Translations under genes and position numbers: made by a program | Origin: an uncultured Bacteroidales bacterium | GTDB lineage: Bacteria; Bacteroidota; Bacteroidia; Bacteroidales; P3 | Assembly (NCBI GenBank): GCA_900316965.1 | Contig: ONEY01000008.1 | Span: forward strand, 1 to 64,000 | Length of the DNA: 64,000 bases | Direction: 5' to 3' | Notes under the pieces: model-generated | The model's database searches: none | What the model was told of the DNA's origin: nothing | What the model saw: only the letters and a program-made list of their open reading frames with translations | Part shown: in pieces, positions 8,208 to 17,128 of the stretch | How the letters are laid out: each line of letters opens with the position of its first letter | Numbering within the stretch: position 1 is the first letter of the stretch

Positions 8208-8675
8208 CTAAGCTGGTTCCGAGGGCACCTCTACAGTTGCTTCCTCCGCAACATCTGACACCGACTCAAATTCGCCATTGTTGTTAGTTTCGTCATAAAC
8301 ACCCTCAAAAGGAAAGCTATTGTCGTCGGAATTTGTCTCATAAGAATCATCGGCGATTGAGTCGACCATTTCGACAATATCTTTCCCATTTTTTTCTTTA
8401 AGATATTGCAACGCATACACAAAGACGATTCCGCTGGCTATCATAGCCAAAGCGAAAGCTATCACAACACGGAAACGAAGGAGTATCAAAGACATGATAA
8501 GAAATACCGCCATGAGGATCTCTGAAATAGCGGCAATAATAAGACCTACTATTATCAACGATAGAGATTGCTGATAAATGGCGAAAAAACCGACGAGGGA
8601 ACCGATGACAAACAAGAGAGGAAAAACGAATCTGATTTTGTATAGTTTCTCGTAGAAAGAGTTAAAAAAACTCAT
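8208..8675 (-). CDS. Small membrane protein with acidic tail
   Basis: About 155 residues from the ATG at 8675, which is preferred over an upstream TTG. Three or four hydrophobic segments fill the first ~95 residues (FVFPLLFVIGSLVGFF, LSLIIVGLIIAAI, LMAVFLIMSLILL and VVIAFALAMIASGIVFVYA). A strongly acidic, Ser/Asn-rich C-terminal tail follows, ending VEVPSEPA. No family is recognised. It may be the inner-membrane anchor of an envelope complex, but nothing nearby says so. Confidence 0.6.
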   Translation of the reverse strand: MSFFNSFYEKLYKIRFVFPLLFVIGSLVGFFAIYQQSLSLIIVGLIIAAISEILMAVFLIMSLILLRFRVVIAFALAMIASGIVFVYALQYLKEKNGKDIVEMVDSIADDSYETNSDDNSFPFEGVYDETNNNGEFESVSDVAEEATVEVPSEPA

Positions 8676-8796
8676 AAGCAAAAAGATGAATTAATTATAA
8701 TTTTTGGATAGCAATACTAAATGTGACTAGGAGTAATTAGTTGTGCGGCAAAAGAAGAGGACAACCAAATAGTTGCTTCAGAGACAAGTATATATA

Positions 8797-8828
8797 TAAA
8801 AAAAGAGGATAGTAATATCCTCTTTTTT
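8797..8828 (-). terminator. Terminator of rpsT
   Basis: Perfect arms AAAAGAGGATA (8801-8811) and TATCCTCTTTT (8816-8826) with T-runs on both sides lie 24 bp past the rpsT stop. Confidence 0.8.
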
Positions 8829-8851
8829 ATTAATCTTCGCCGTAAAATGAA

Positions 8852-9103
8852 TTACATAGCGTTAACCTGCTTCATCAATTTGGATTTGAGGTTGGAGGCT
8901 TTGTTCTTGTGGATAACCGAACGTTTTGCCAACTTGTCAAGGATGGAAACCATCTTGGGCAGTCTTTCAACGGCTACAGCCTTATCCTCCAGGGCGCGGA
9001 AATCACGCAGAGCGTTGCGCATGGTCTTTGCGTAATATCTGTTCTCAATTCTTTTTTTCTCGCTGGAGCGGATTCTTTTTTTTGCTGACTTGTGATGTGC
9101 CAT
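8852..9103 (-). CDS. rpsT: 30S ribosomal protein S20
   Basis: An 83-aa, Lys/Arg-rich protein beginning MAHHKSAKKRIR, with NRYYAKTMRNALRDF, SVIHKNKASNLKSKL and KQVNAM. These are the conserved landmarks and the usual length of S20, which binds 16S rRNA in the 30S subunit. The ATG is 34 bp downstream of tRNA-Glu on the same strand. With no separate promoter visible in that gap, co-transcription with the tRNA is possible. A strong terminator follows. Confidence 0.96.
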   Translation of the reverse strand: MAHHKSAKKRIRSSEKKRIENRYYAKTMRNALRDFRALEDKAVAVERLPKMVSILDKLAKRSVIHKNKASNLKSKLMKQVNAM

Positions 9104-9137
9104 AATTAATAACTTCTATTTTTTCCTTTTCTATTTG

Positions 9138-9212
9138 TACTCCGTGCGGGATTCGAACCCGCGATTTTAAGAATGAAAATCTTACGTCCTGGGCCAGCTA
9201 GACGAACGGAGC
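9138..9212 (-). tRNA. tRNA-Glu (TTC)
   Basis: The acceptor GCTCCGT pairs with ACGGAGT. The D-arm contains GTCTAG and CCAGGAC. The anticodon stem TAAGA/TCTTA encloses TTTTCAT, giving anticodon TTC. The T-arm is GGGTTCGAATCCC. Discriminator A is at 9138, and CCA is not encoded. It lies just upstream of rpsT on the same strand. Between it and 9353 I see only short A/T-rich spacer. Confidence 0.93.
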
Positions 9213-9353
9213 CTTTTGCTTTTTGAAATTGAAAATTGTCATTTTTGAGGATGACTTTTGCTGCACTTTCAAGTCTCAAAAGCGGTTGCAAAAGTACAAA
9301 CAATTTCTGATATGGCAAAATTTTTTTTCACATCGAATGGTGAATAATTAATA

Positions 9354-10031
9354 TCAAGCATCGGTATCTGCCTGAAATCTAAATCCTAAGCGCTTTGCCG
9401 TTACCATTGATTTTTTATCAAAACTGTTGCGCATCTCACCTACTGAGACGACCTTGATTTCGTCGTAAGGCGGGGTCAAAAGATCAAAATTGGTGGTGTA
9501 TTCGATAGCCGATTCCACTATGCTCATAACCGACTCTTGGTTGATGACAGAGGTGTTGAAATTGTTGTAGAGCATGCCCAACTCACGCTTGCCCTCGATG
9601 AAGTAATGGTTTTCGGAATTGACGAAGATGCGGCCGATGAGATAGCCCAAGTCGTTGTCGCGCTGATAGAGGAAGGAGTCGGAGAGGAAGTTGTAGACGT
9701 GGATGACTCCGCAGTAGGAGCGGTCGGGGTTTTCGCGGATGTAGGATGATTTCATGACCTCGTGATTGCGGGAGAACTCGAAGACGTTGGAGTGCATCAT
9801 GAAAATGAGCAGGTCGCTGGCGAAACGGATCTCGAACTCGAAATCGCCTCTGTCGGTGAACTCAAAAACAAGGTTGCTGCCTTTCTTGCGATTTTCCTCC
9901 TGAAGGGCGGAGACAATGGTGCGCGCGGTGTGGCGGAAAAGCTCGAAAGAAGTTTTGGTGGATTGGTATACGTTTTTTTTCAGTTCTCCCTTGGAGAAGA
10001 TGAGGTCGCTCAACTGTTGTTTGATTTCCAT
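9354..10031 (-). CDS. Conserved Bacteroidota protein of unknown function
   Basis: A 225-aa soluble protein starting at ATG 10031, without signal peptide or membrane segment. It is mixed alpha/beta in composition. Visible features include LVFEFTDRGDFEFEIRFASD, HVYNFLSDSF and LGYLIGRIFVNSENHYFIEG, ending in a basic stretch (KRLGFRFQ). I do not recognise a family. An array of 11-bp repeats (10064-10151) separates it from adk upstream. Confidence 0.6.
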   Translation of the reverse strand: MEIKQQLSDLIFSKGELKKNVYQSTKTSFELFRHTARTIVSALQEENRKKGSNLVFEFTDRGDFEFEIRFASDLLIFMMHSNVFEFSRNHEVMKSSYIRENPDRSYCGVIHVYNFLSDSFLYQRDNDLGYLIGRIFVNSENHYFIEGKRELGMLYNNFNTSVINQESVMSIVESAIEYTTNFDLLTPPYDEIKVVSVGEMRNSFDKKSMVTAKRLGFRFQADTDA

Positions 10032-10063
10032 GCGAAAAATGGTATTTGAAATGAACTTTTGAA

Positions 10064-10151
10064 TACTGTCTGGGTACTATCTAGGTACTATCTGGGTACT
10101 ATCGAGGTGGTGTGTAGGTCCGCTATGGGTCCGCTATGAGTCCGCTAAAAA
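10064..10151. repeat. Array of eight 11-bp tandem units
   Basis: Eight contiguous 11-base units fill the adk-to-9354 gene spacer: TACTGTCTGGG, TACTATCTAGG, TACTATCTGGG, TACTATCGAGG, TGGTGTGTAGG, TCCGCTATGGG, TCCGCTATGAG and TCCGCTAAAAA. Two unit families (TACTATC-type and TCCGCTATG-type) are joined by a hybrid unit, and most units end in GG or AG. The TCCGCTATGAG family reappears inverted at 45171-45225. Spacers are absent, so this is not a CRISPR. Confidence 0.85.
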
Positions 10152-10176
10152 TATAAATAATGAATACTATAATTAT

Positions 10177-10758
10177 TTATTTGGAGTGCTTGATGAGATA
10201 GTCGACAATTTGGCAGAGTCTCATGCTTGTTTGGTTGATTTCGCCGCTGCCGTCGATGCTCACGAGCAAGCCGGAGACTTTGTAGAAATCGATGACAGGC
10301 TTGGTTTTCTGCTCGTATTCCTCGAGGCGGTGGCGGATGGTGTCGTCGTTGGCATCGTCGGCGCGGCCGGAGATGAGGGCGCGCTCGTGAATGCGGCGGA
10401 CGAGCTCGTCGCGAGGGGCGTCGATGGAGATGACGCAATTCATGCGGCGGCCATGGTTTTTGAAGAGGAAGTCGAGGGCTTGGGCTTGCTGAACGGTGCG
10501 CGGGAAGCCGTCGAGGATGACGCCGGAATTGGTTGAGGCCAGGGCCTTGTCGACGAGAGCGATGACAACATCGTCGCCGACAAGGTCGCCTTTCTCCATT
10601 TTGGCGCGGACACGCTCGCCCAAGGGTGAGCCTGACTGGATTTCGGCGCGCAGCATGTCGCCGGTGGAAAGATGCAGAAGGTTGTATTTTTCCGCCAAGA
10701 TGCCGGCGTGGGTTCCTTTGCCAACACCAGGCGCACCAAAAATGACTAGGTTTTCCAT
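10177..10758 (-). CDS. adk: Adenylate kinase
   Basis: A 193-aa cytosolic enzyme interconverting AMP + ATP and 2 ADP. The P-loop GAPGVGKGTHA is near residues 8-18. The AMP-binding segment HLSTGDMLRAEI is near 29-40, DGFPRTVQQAQAL near 81-93, and the lid core R-I-H-E-R near 117-121. The short lid lacks the zinc-binding insertion, as in other ~190-aa adenylate kinases. It lies downstream of cysS on the same strand with a 55-bp gap. Confidence 0.96.
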   Translation of the reverse strand: MENLVIFGAPGVGKGTHAGILAEKYNLLHLSTGDMLRAEIQSGSPLGERVRAKMEKGDLVGDDVVIALVDKALASTNSGVILDGFPRTVQQAQALDFLFKNHGRRMNCVISIDAPRDELVRRIHERALISGRADDANDDTIRHRLEEYEQKTKPVIDFYKVSGLLVSIDGSGEINQTSMRLCQIVDYLIKHSK

Positions 10759-10813
10759 AATATATTGAACTATAATTGTTATAATATTATATCACGAGGG
10801 CGAGATGGGGTGG

Positions 10814-12304
10814 TTATTTCAACTCCCAAGTGGCGCCATCCTTGCCGTCCTTGACGGCGATGCCGAGCTGGCCGAGGCTGTCGCGGATCTTGTCGCTGGT
10901 GGTCCAATCTTTGTTGGCCTTGGCTGTGGCACGGACGTCGAGGATCATCTGCATAAGACCGTCGATGAGGGCGGTATTGTCGGTTGAGGCCTCGTCGCGA
11001 AGACCCATGATGTCGAAGACAAAGGTTTGGAACAAAGATGTCAGCTCGTCGATGTCCTCTTTGGTGAGGGTTGCCTTGTGGTCGTTGACAGTGTTGATGG
11101 CCTTGGCGGCGTCGAAGAGGTGAGAGATGACTATGGGGGTGTTCATATCGTCGTTCATGGCGTCGTAGCAGAGCTGGCGGTAGCCTTTGACGTCGATGGA
11201 GCTTGCCTTGGAGGGTTGGAGGGAGCGGAGGGTTTTGAAGGCTTGCATGAGGCGTGAGTAGCCTTTTTCGGCTGCGAGGAGGGCGTCGTTGCTGAAGTCG
11301 ACGGTGCTGCGATAGTGTGCCTGGAGGATGAAGAAACGTATGGTCATGGGGCTGTAGGCCTTGGCGAGCATCTCTTTGCCGTCCTTGGGATTGATGTGGC
11401 TGCCGTTGAAGAATTCGTCGAGGGTGATGAAGTTGCCGAGCGACTTGCCCATCTTCTGTCCTTCGATGGTGATCATGTTGTTGTGCATCCAATAGTGGCA
11501 AGGGCCGTGACCTGTGACGGAGGTTTGCTGAGCTATCTCGCTTTCGTGGTGGGGAAACATGAGGTCCATTCCGCCGCCGTGGATGTCGAACATCTCGCCG
11601 AGATATTTGGTGCCCATGGCTGTGCACTCGGTGTGCCAACCTGGGAAGCCTATGCTCCAGGGGGAGTTCCAACGCATGATGTGCTCGGGCGCGGCTTTCT
11701 TCCAGAGGGCGAAGTCGGCGGTGTTGCGTTTCTCTTCCTGACCGTCGAGCTGGCGGGTGGTGGAGAGCATTTCGTCGATGACACGACCGCTGAGACGGCC
11801 ATACTGTTTGGTGTCGGCGGCATACTTGTTGACGTCGAAATAGACGCTGCCGTTGCTGACATAGGCGTATCCGGCGTCGAGGATTTTCTGGACGAGCTCG
11901 ATTTGCTCGATGATGTGGCCGCTGGCGTGAGGCTCGATGCTGGGGCGAAGGACGTTGAGGCGATCCATAGCCTCATGGTAGCGATTGGTGTAATACTGAG
12001 CCACTTCCATGGGTTCCAGCTGCTCGAGGCGGGCCTTTTTGGCTATCTTGTCCTCACCCTCGTCGGCGTCATGCTCGAGGTGTCCCACATCGGTGATGTT
12101 GCGCACATAGCGCACCTTGTAGCCTTGATGGGTAAGGTAGCGGAAGAGCACATCGAAGGTGATGGCAGGACGAGCGTGACCGAGGTGGGCGTCGCCATAG
12201 ACGGTGGGGCCGCAGACATACATGCCCACATGGTCGGGGGTGAGAGGTTTGAAGAGCTCTTTTTGTCGTGTAAGTGTATTGTAAATCAGAAACGGTTGAC
12301 TCAT
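10814..12304 (-). CDS. cysS: Cysteinyl-tRNA synthetase
   Basis: A 496-aa class I aminoacyl-tRNA synthetase charging tRNA-Cys. The first part reads [18 protein letters not shown], in which the HIGH motif is HLGH and the adjacent Cys belongs to the zinc site. WHTECTAM and HHESEIAQ give the other metal ligands. The KMSKS loop is [13 protein letters not shown]-type helical domain fills the C-terminal third. Long Gly/Arg-rich frames on the opposite strand are shadows of this gene. It follows the 12345-13655 gene with a 40-bp gap, so a shared transcript is likely. Confidence 0.97.
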   Translation of the reverse strand: MSQPFLIYNTLTRQKELFKPLTPDHVGMYVCGPTVYGDAHLGHARPAITFDVLFRYLTHQGYKVRYVRNITDVGHLEHDADEGEDKIAKKARLEQLEPMEVAQYYTNRYHEAMDRLNVLRPSIEPHASGHIIEQIELVQKILDAGYAYVSNGSVYFDVNKYAADTKQYGRLSGRVIDEMLSTTRQLDGQEEKRNTADFALWKKAAPEHIMRWNSPWSIGFPGWHTECTAMGTKYLGEMFDIHGGGMDLMFPHHESEIAQQTSVTGHGPCHYWMHNNMITIEGQKMGKSLGNFITLDEFFNGSHINPKDGKEMLAKAYSPMTIRFFILQAHYRSTVDFSNDALLAAEKGYSRLMQAFKTLRSLQPSKASSIDVKGYRQLCYDAMNDDMNTPIVISHLFDAAKAINTVNDHKATLTKEDIDELTSLFQTFVFDIMGLRDEASTDNTALIDGLMQMILDVRATAKANKDWTTSDKIRDSLGQLGIAVKDGKDGATWELK

Positions 12305-12344
12305 GATATGATGATGTTGAATGGATTACAAAGGTTTGTGTGGT

Positions 12345-13655
12345 TTATTTCTTGATATAGGAGAGGAAATCGAGGTCGATGGAGAGTGAGATGAAGGGTT
12401 TGACGAGCCACGATTTGGCTGTGATGTCGTCGAGGGTTAGGACGGCGTCGAGCGACTGGCCGTCTTTGTAGCCGTCGATAAGGACTTCGTACTCACAGAT
12501 GTTGACACCCACGGTGAGGTAGAAGAAGTCGACGAAGCGGAAGCTGGGGCCGATATAAAAATTTTTGAAGAGGTTGGAGCCGCCGAAACCGACATAGATG
12601 CCCAGGTCGTAGTTGAACTTTTGGTCGAAGCGAGGGATGTCGGGGAGACGCGACGAGGAGAGTGTGTCTTTGGCAGGCTTGTTGTTGATGAAGTCGGTGA
12701 GGTCCCAAAGCATCACTGAGGCGCCAGTTACGAAGTCGAACTCGATGTCGCCGGCGTTGCGGTTGCGCACCACCTTGTCGTATTTGCCCGGCTCTTCGGC
12801 CTTGGGGGTGAGACGGATGTCCCAGTCGGGGGTGCGGAAGAAACGCATAGCGATGCCCTGAATGGGACGCACTTTTTTCTTTTTGTTGAGGGTGATGGCA
12901 GTCTTGGCTTCGGCCTCTTTAGCTTTCTGCTCGAGGTATTTGTTTTCCTCCTGCTTGCGAATGATGTCGATTTCGACAGCGGTGATACGTTTTTGCAACG
13001 AGTCGACCAAATGGCGATAGTGCTCCTTCTCGGTAAGGACATGCTCGTAGTTCTCGCGCTGCGACTTGAGTGTTATCTCTTTGGAGTCGATATCCTTCTG
13101 AAGGTAGGCGATTTCGCGGGTTTTGGCATCAATGCTGGCTTCTTTGGCTTTGAGCTCACCCTCCCACTTGGCCTTGTCGATAGAGGAGCTGGTCAAAGCC
13201 TGGCGGTAGAGTTCCTCTTTTTCTGCCAAAAGTTTCTCTTTGTCCTGCATGGCGGAGACTTGCTCGGACATAAGGCGGTTTTTTTCGCGCAGTTCCTTCT
13301 GGTAGAGGTCGTTGATGGCAATGAGAGAGTCTTTCAAAGATATCAGCTCACGCATGTGACCACGCATGGAGGCAATGGCGACATGACTTGAGTCGACCAT
13401 GCGCGAGAGCTGGTCGATACGCTCGCGAAGTATAGCCAAAGAGTCGACGCTGTCGTCGACATCGACATTGAGCTCAGCGGGAATTGTATCGGTAAAGGTG
13501 ATACCGTCATCGACCACCTGCGACCGGACGGGAGCTATGGCGAAAATGGAAAGCACAACAAGCAAGAGGAGACGGGTGAAGAAAGGATTTTTCCCTTCTT
13601 CCTTGCCTGCGACAGAATATATATTTTTTATCCAAGCCACTGATTTAGCGTACAC
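12345..13655 (-). CDS. Coiled-coil envelope protein of unknown function
   Basis: A 436-aa protein with a probable GTG start at 13655, 33 bp past a -7 box. A hydrophobic export segment (RLLLLVVLSIFAIAPVRS) lies near residues 28-45. About 70-265 is a long coiled coil rich in Glu/Lys/Arg heptads. The C-terminal 150 residues alternate hydrophobic and aromatic residues (YDLGIYVGFGGSNLF, YIGPSFRFVDFFYLTVGV) and end in LSYIKK, as in a small outer-membrane beta domain. This suggests a periplasm-spanning outer-membrane protein, which is inference. It is first in the run leading to cysS and adk. Confidence 0.65.
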   Translation of the reverse strand: MYAKSVAWIKNIYSVAGKEEGKNPFFTRLLLLVVLSIFAIAPVRSQVVDDGITFTDTIPAELNVDVDDSVDSLAILRERIDQLSRMVDSSHVAIASMRGHMRELISLKDSLIAINDLYQKELREKNRLMSEQVSAMQDKEKLLAEKEELYRQALTSSSIDKAKWEGELKAKEASIDAKTREIAYLQKDIDSKEITLKSQRENYEHVLTEKEHYRHLVDSLQKRITAVEIDIIRKQEENKYLEQKAKEAEAKTAITLNKKKKVRPIQGIAMRFFRTPDWDIRLTPKAEEPGKYDKVVRNRNAGDIEFDFVTGASVMLWDLTDFINNKPAKDTLSSSRLPDIPRFDQKFNYDLGIYVGFGGSNLFKNFYIGPSFRFVDFFYLTVGVNICEYEVLIDGYKDGQSLDAVLTLDDITAKSWLVKPFISLSIDLDFLSYIKK

Positions 13656-13687
13656 AGCAATAATAATTGTATTTGTATATATTTTTG

Positions 13688-13695
13688 CAAATTTA
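13688..13695 (-). promoter_or_regulatory. -7 box TAAATTTG for the 12345-13655 gene (start of the cysS/adk run)
   Basis: Minus-strand TAAATTTG lies 33 bp upstream of the GTG at 13655. The surrounding spacer also contains a short run of ttaaaag-type repeats (13737-13760). Confidence 0.5.
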
Positions 13696-13838
13696 CTAAA
13701 AAAAGTAACATTTGTAATGGTTGAAAGGCATAAAAGTTTAAAAAGGGTTAAAAGAGCCTTTCGACCTAGAACGAGACGAAATGGCGGGTAGGTGTTTCGG
13801 TATGCCCGATTTGGGAATGAGGAAATTGTTTTTTTGTG

Positions 13839-13846
13839 TATTTTTG
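13839..13846 (+). promoter_or_regulatory. -7 box TATTTTTG that fixes the C25 protease start
   Basis: TATTTTTG precedes the ATG at 13862 by 15 bp. The in-frame ATG at 13781 lies upstream of the box and would not be on this transcript, so 13862 is preferred. Confidence 0.6.
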
Positions 13847-13861
13847 CAAAATATAATCAAC

Positions 13862-16201
13862 ATGGCCTCGTCGACAAAAACACATATAATCAACAATTTC
13901 CGCCACATAATGATTTGTGCGGCGCTGCTATTGGCGTTGATTTCGCCAAATGGCAACATGATTCGCGCCCAATGGTCGGAAAGGCCTGGATTTAATGTGG
14001 TGTATACCGACAAACAGCTGACAAGATTTGAGTTCAACAGCGGCACGGTTTACTTCAAGCCGCTTGGCGACGGCACGTTATGCCCTGTGGCTGAGGGCGC
14101 CAACAGTCACACCAACAACAAAGAGGAATACCTGCTGCCCCAATATCGGCAAATTGTAGTAATACCCCACGGGGCTGCCCCAAAAATAATAATCAACGAC
14201 GAGCAATGGGAGCCTTTGGCCGACAGCCAACAACTGCTGGAGTCGTTGGCTCACGCACCGGGAACTCGCTTTAAGAGCGAGACATTGACAGGAGAACACC
14301 TACCCTTGTCGACCGGATTGAGCGAACGGGAGGCGACAACTGTGCAGCTGACGCCATTGGGAGTGATGAGAGGTAGCCGACTGGCGCTACTCACCATATC
14401 GCCAGTCAGAATTGGCGAAAACGGCACACTGGAGGTGTGCCGCCACATGGACGCGGCTATAGTGTATGGTCAAAATGCGGAATGGCACCAAAGCAAACAC
14501 GAGGCAATCAATCCCATGCTTGCCGGCCTATCAGCCTTGAAACCCGCAAGGACAGCAAAAGACTACGACAACTCGCTCGCCGACAACAACAGCCCGAGGG
14601 TGTATACCGTTGTTGCCCCATCGATGTTCCGGGAGAACCTGCAGCCATTGCTGTCGTGGAAACGACAAGAGGGCTATATCGTCGAAGAAATGTATGTGGA
14701 CAACGCCGACAACGAGGCGATAAAAGCCATGCTACAATCACGATACGACGAGGCGAGCGACGAGAAACCAGCGCCACTATTCATACTGCTGGTTGGCGAC
14801 AACAACGAAATACCCGCATGGTATGGACAACACCAGGTTAGCGGACTCAGCCCCCACTTTACCGACCTCTACTACGCCGAATTCACCGGAGACATACTAC
14901 CCGACGCTCTGCTGGGACGTATTTCGGCATCGGACACAACTACACTCAACGCAATAATTGCCAAAACACTTAAATATGAGCAATACCAGATAGAAGACGA
15001 CAACTATCTGAACCGCAGCATTCTGGTGGCGGGATATGAGGAGACAGAACCCGCGCCCACAACCACAAATGGAGGGGTCAACTACTTGAAACAACAACTG
15101 CTGGAGTTCGACAGCGACCACGACACAGTATGCTTCTATAACCCCGCGTCGCTGAACCAAGAAGAGGAGATTATCGACAACCTGAGACAAGGAGCAGGTC
15201 TTGTGAACTATTCGGCACATTGCTTGGCAGGAGGATGGATAAGACCCAATTTCAACAAATATACCGTCGACACAATGAGACAAAACGGCATGCCGTTTAT
15301 CTCCATCAACAACTGCTGCAGAGCTAACGAGTTTATAGGCGACTGCTTTGGCGAACACCTACTGCGCAAAGCCAACGGCGGCGCCATAGGGGCGATAGGT
15401 GCCAGCAACGAGACCTTGTGGGACGAAGACTACTACTGGGTTGTCGGCGCACACGGCATGCCCACCAGCACACCTCAATACGACAGTATTGCCCTTGGAG
15501 CTTTCGACCGCCTTCTCCACAACCACAGCGAAAGCCAACAAGATCAAGCATCGACACAAAGCCAGATAGTCAACGCTGGCAACTGGGCAGTCGTCGCCAG
15601 CGGATCACCATTCTCCGATTTTTACTGGGAGATATACTCCCTGCTAGGCGACCCATCGCTGATGCCTTTCATTGGAGCCGCTAAAGTGTCGACGCTGAAC
15701 ATCGACAGCGTGGCGGCATACGACACAATAATCACCCTACACGGAACACCAGGACTAAGAGTGGCAGCGACTTGGAAGGACTCTCTTTACGGCATAGGCA
15801 CCATCAACACCGACGGCAACGGGACAATACATCTTGACGCTCCGCTAACAAACAACTTGATACTCACAGCTACAGCACAATATCATATTCCGCTGCAAAG
15901 CAAGTTGACTCTATTTCCTGACAGCACAAGCTCGATAGCAGACAACAGGACAAAAAAAACAAATATAACCATTTACCCAAACCCAGCAACAACAGCCATC
16001 AACATCAATGGTTTCGACCGTCAAACAACAATCGTTATCTACGACATTAACGGAAGAGTGGCGACAGCGACAACAGCAGCAACAGGGGACTCAAAACGCA
16101 TAGACACAAGTTTTTTTAACTCCGGCATATACACTATATTACTCTATGACGCTGAACAGGGGACAGCTATAGACAAGCGAAAAATAATGATTGGCAAATA
16201 G
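13862..16201 (+). CDS. Gingipain-family (C25) cysteine protease with T9SS sorting domain
   Basis: A 779-aa secreted protease. A signal peptide (HIMICAALLLALISPNGNMIRAQ) ends near residue 40. A prodomain-like region precedes the C25 catalytic domain (about 240-620), which begins YTVVAPSMFRENLQPLLSWK. The catalytic His is His453 in NYSAHC, where gingipains have TGHG. The nucleophile is Cys485 or Cys486 in NNCCRANEF. His453-Cys486 gives the same 33-residue spacing as RgpB His211-Cys244. The last ~80 residues (IYPNPATT, IYDINGRV, SGIYTILL) are a Por_Secre_tail for type IX secretion. DUF4271 follows 22 bp downstream. Confidence 0.87.
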   Translation: MASSTKTHIINNFRHIMICAALLLALISPNGNMIRAQWSERPGFNVVYTDKQLTRFEFNSGTVYFKPLGDGTLCPVAEGANSHTNNKEEYLLPQYRQIVVIPHGAAPKIIINDEQWEPLADSQQLLESLAHAPGTRFKSETLTGEHLPLSTGLSEREATTVQLTPLGVMRGSRLALLTISPVRIGENGTLEVCRHMDAAIVYGQNAEWHQSKHEAINPMLAGLSALKPARTAKDYDNSLADNNSPRVYTVVAPSMFRENLQPLLSWKRQEGYIVEEMYVDNADNEAIKAMLQSRYDEASDEKPAPLFILLVGDNNEIPAWYGQHQVSGLSPHFTDLYYAEFTGDILPDALLGRISASDTTTLNAIIAKTLKYEQYQIEDDNYLNRSILVAGYEETEPAPTTTNGGVNYLKQQLLEFDSDHDTVCFYNPASLNQEEEIIDNLRQGAGLVNYSAHCLAGGWIRPNFNKYTVDTMRQNGMPFISINNCCRANEFIGDCFGEHLLRKANGGAIGAIGASNETLWDEDYYWVVGAHGMPTSTPQYDSIALGAFDRLLHNHSESQQDQASTQSQIVNAGNWAVVASGSPFSDFYWEIYSLLGDPSLMPFIGAAKVSTLNIDSVAAYDTIITLHGTPGLRVAATWKDSLYGIGTINTDGNGTIHLDAPLTNNLILTATAQYHIPLQSKLTLFPDSTSSIADNRTKKTNITIYPNPATTAININGFDRQTTIVIYDINGRVATATTAATGDSKRIDTSFFNSGIYTILLYDAEQGTAIDKRKIMIGK

Positions 16202-16222
16202 TCCAAACCGTTATAAGACAAC

Positions 16223-17095
16223 ATGAACGACAGCACACAACATATAACACAAGTCCACTACGACACAACAGTGCCGGTAATGCTTTATTATGAGCCCGAC
16301 ACGGTGGTGACCTCAGCGAAGGACAGCGTGAGCGATATCGCTAAGACCCTCGACTCGCTTTTTGCCCATGACGACAACGACAGCGTGGTTTACCGCAAAA
16401 GCATGTTCACTATAAAAGGAACTCGAAACAACAGAGACAGCATCCAGCGTCAGTCGGAACCGGCAAACGACTGGATCTTTGGACTTATAGTGCTGTTGTT
16501 GGTAGGCATGAGCTTCTACATCAACAGGCGCCGAGTGAAGGTGAAAGACATGATATTGGCTCTGTTCGACATCAGAGTGCTCGAACGCATTGTTAGAGAG
16601 AACAACATAAAGCCCATAACGCTGTTCCCTCAAGGTCTAATATATATGGCGTCGGTGGCATTCATCGCCTTGGCAGCAGCAATGAATAGCGGCAACGGCA
16701 TAGCAGGTATGACGCTGGCAGCTCAGTATGGAGTAACACTTGGCGCCATCACAGCTATAATAATGCTACGAAACGGCACGATAAGATTGATGGGCAATAT
16801 TTTCGAAGACAGAGAATCTACTCACTTATATATACTTAACTCATACCTATACTATTCCGTAGGAAGCTTGATTATACCCCCTCTCCTTCTATTGGTGTTC
16901 TATAGCTCAATAGCCGAAACAGCATTGTTGAGAACAACCCTCATTATCATAACTATCATATTCATTGTCAGACTTTTTAGAGGAATGCAACTTATTTTAA
17001 CAAATTCCAAAACCTCTAAAATGTATTTATTTTACTATCTTTGCATTTTAGAAATTGCGCCAATTTTAGTAATGGCAAAGCTTATTATATTTTAA
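16223..17095 (+). CDS. DUF4271 integral membrane protein
   Basis: A 290-aa protein. A hydrophilic N-terminal ~90 residues precede six or so membrane helices: WIFGLIVLLLVGMSFYI, LIYMASVAFIALAAA, YGVTLGAITAIIML, LIIPPLLLLVFYSSIA, TTLIIITIIFIVRLF and YLFYYLCILEIAPILVMAKL. Order and length match DUF4271, a Bacteroidota-specific family found before the HemD-like, rnpA and yidD genes. Its function is unknown. It sits 34 bp ahead of the HemD-like gene. Confidence 0.82.
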   Translation: MNDSTQHITQVHYDTTVPVMLYYEPDTVVTSAKDSVSDIAKTLDSLFAHDDNDSVVYRKSMFTIKGTRNNRDSIQRQSEPANDWIFGLIVLLLVGMSFYINRRRVKVKDMILALFDIRVLERIVRENNIKPITLFPQGLIYMASVAFIALAAAMNSGNGIAGMTLAAQYGVTLGAITAIIMLRNGTIRLMGNIFEDRESTHLYILNSYLYYSVGSLIIPPLLLLVFYSSIAETALLRTTLIIITIIFIVRLFRGMQLILTNSKTSKMYLFYYLCILEIAPILVMAKLIIF

Positions 17096-17128
17096 TACAC
17101 AGACAGTTACATTATTTTGAGAGAAAGC

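Noticed and set aside
10064..10151. CRISPR array
   Set aside because: Units are contiguous with no spacers, and no cas gene is present.
10779..12355. Long open frames opposite cysS (297, 346 and 108 residues)
   Set aside because: They mirror cysS codons, have Arg/His- or Gly/Val-biased composition and carry no motif, start context or promoter.
13781..13861. Earlier start for the C25 protease
   Set aside because: The extra 27 codons lie upstream of the -7 box at 13839-13846 and displace the signal peptide from the N-terminus.
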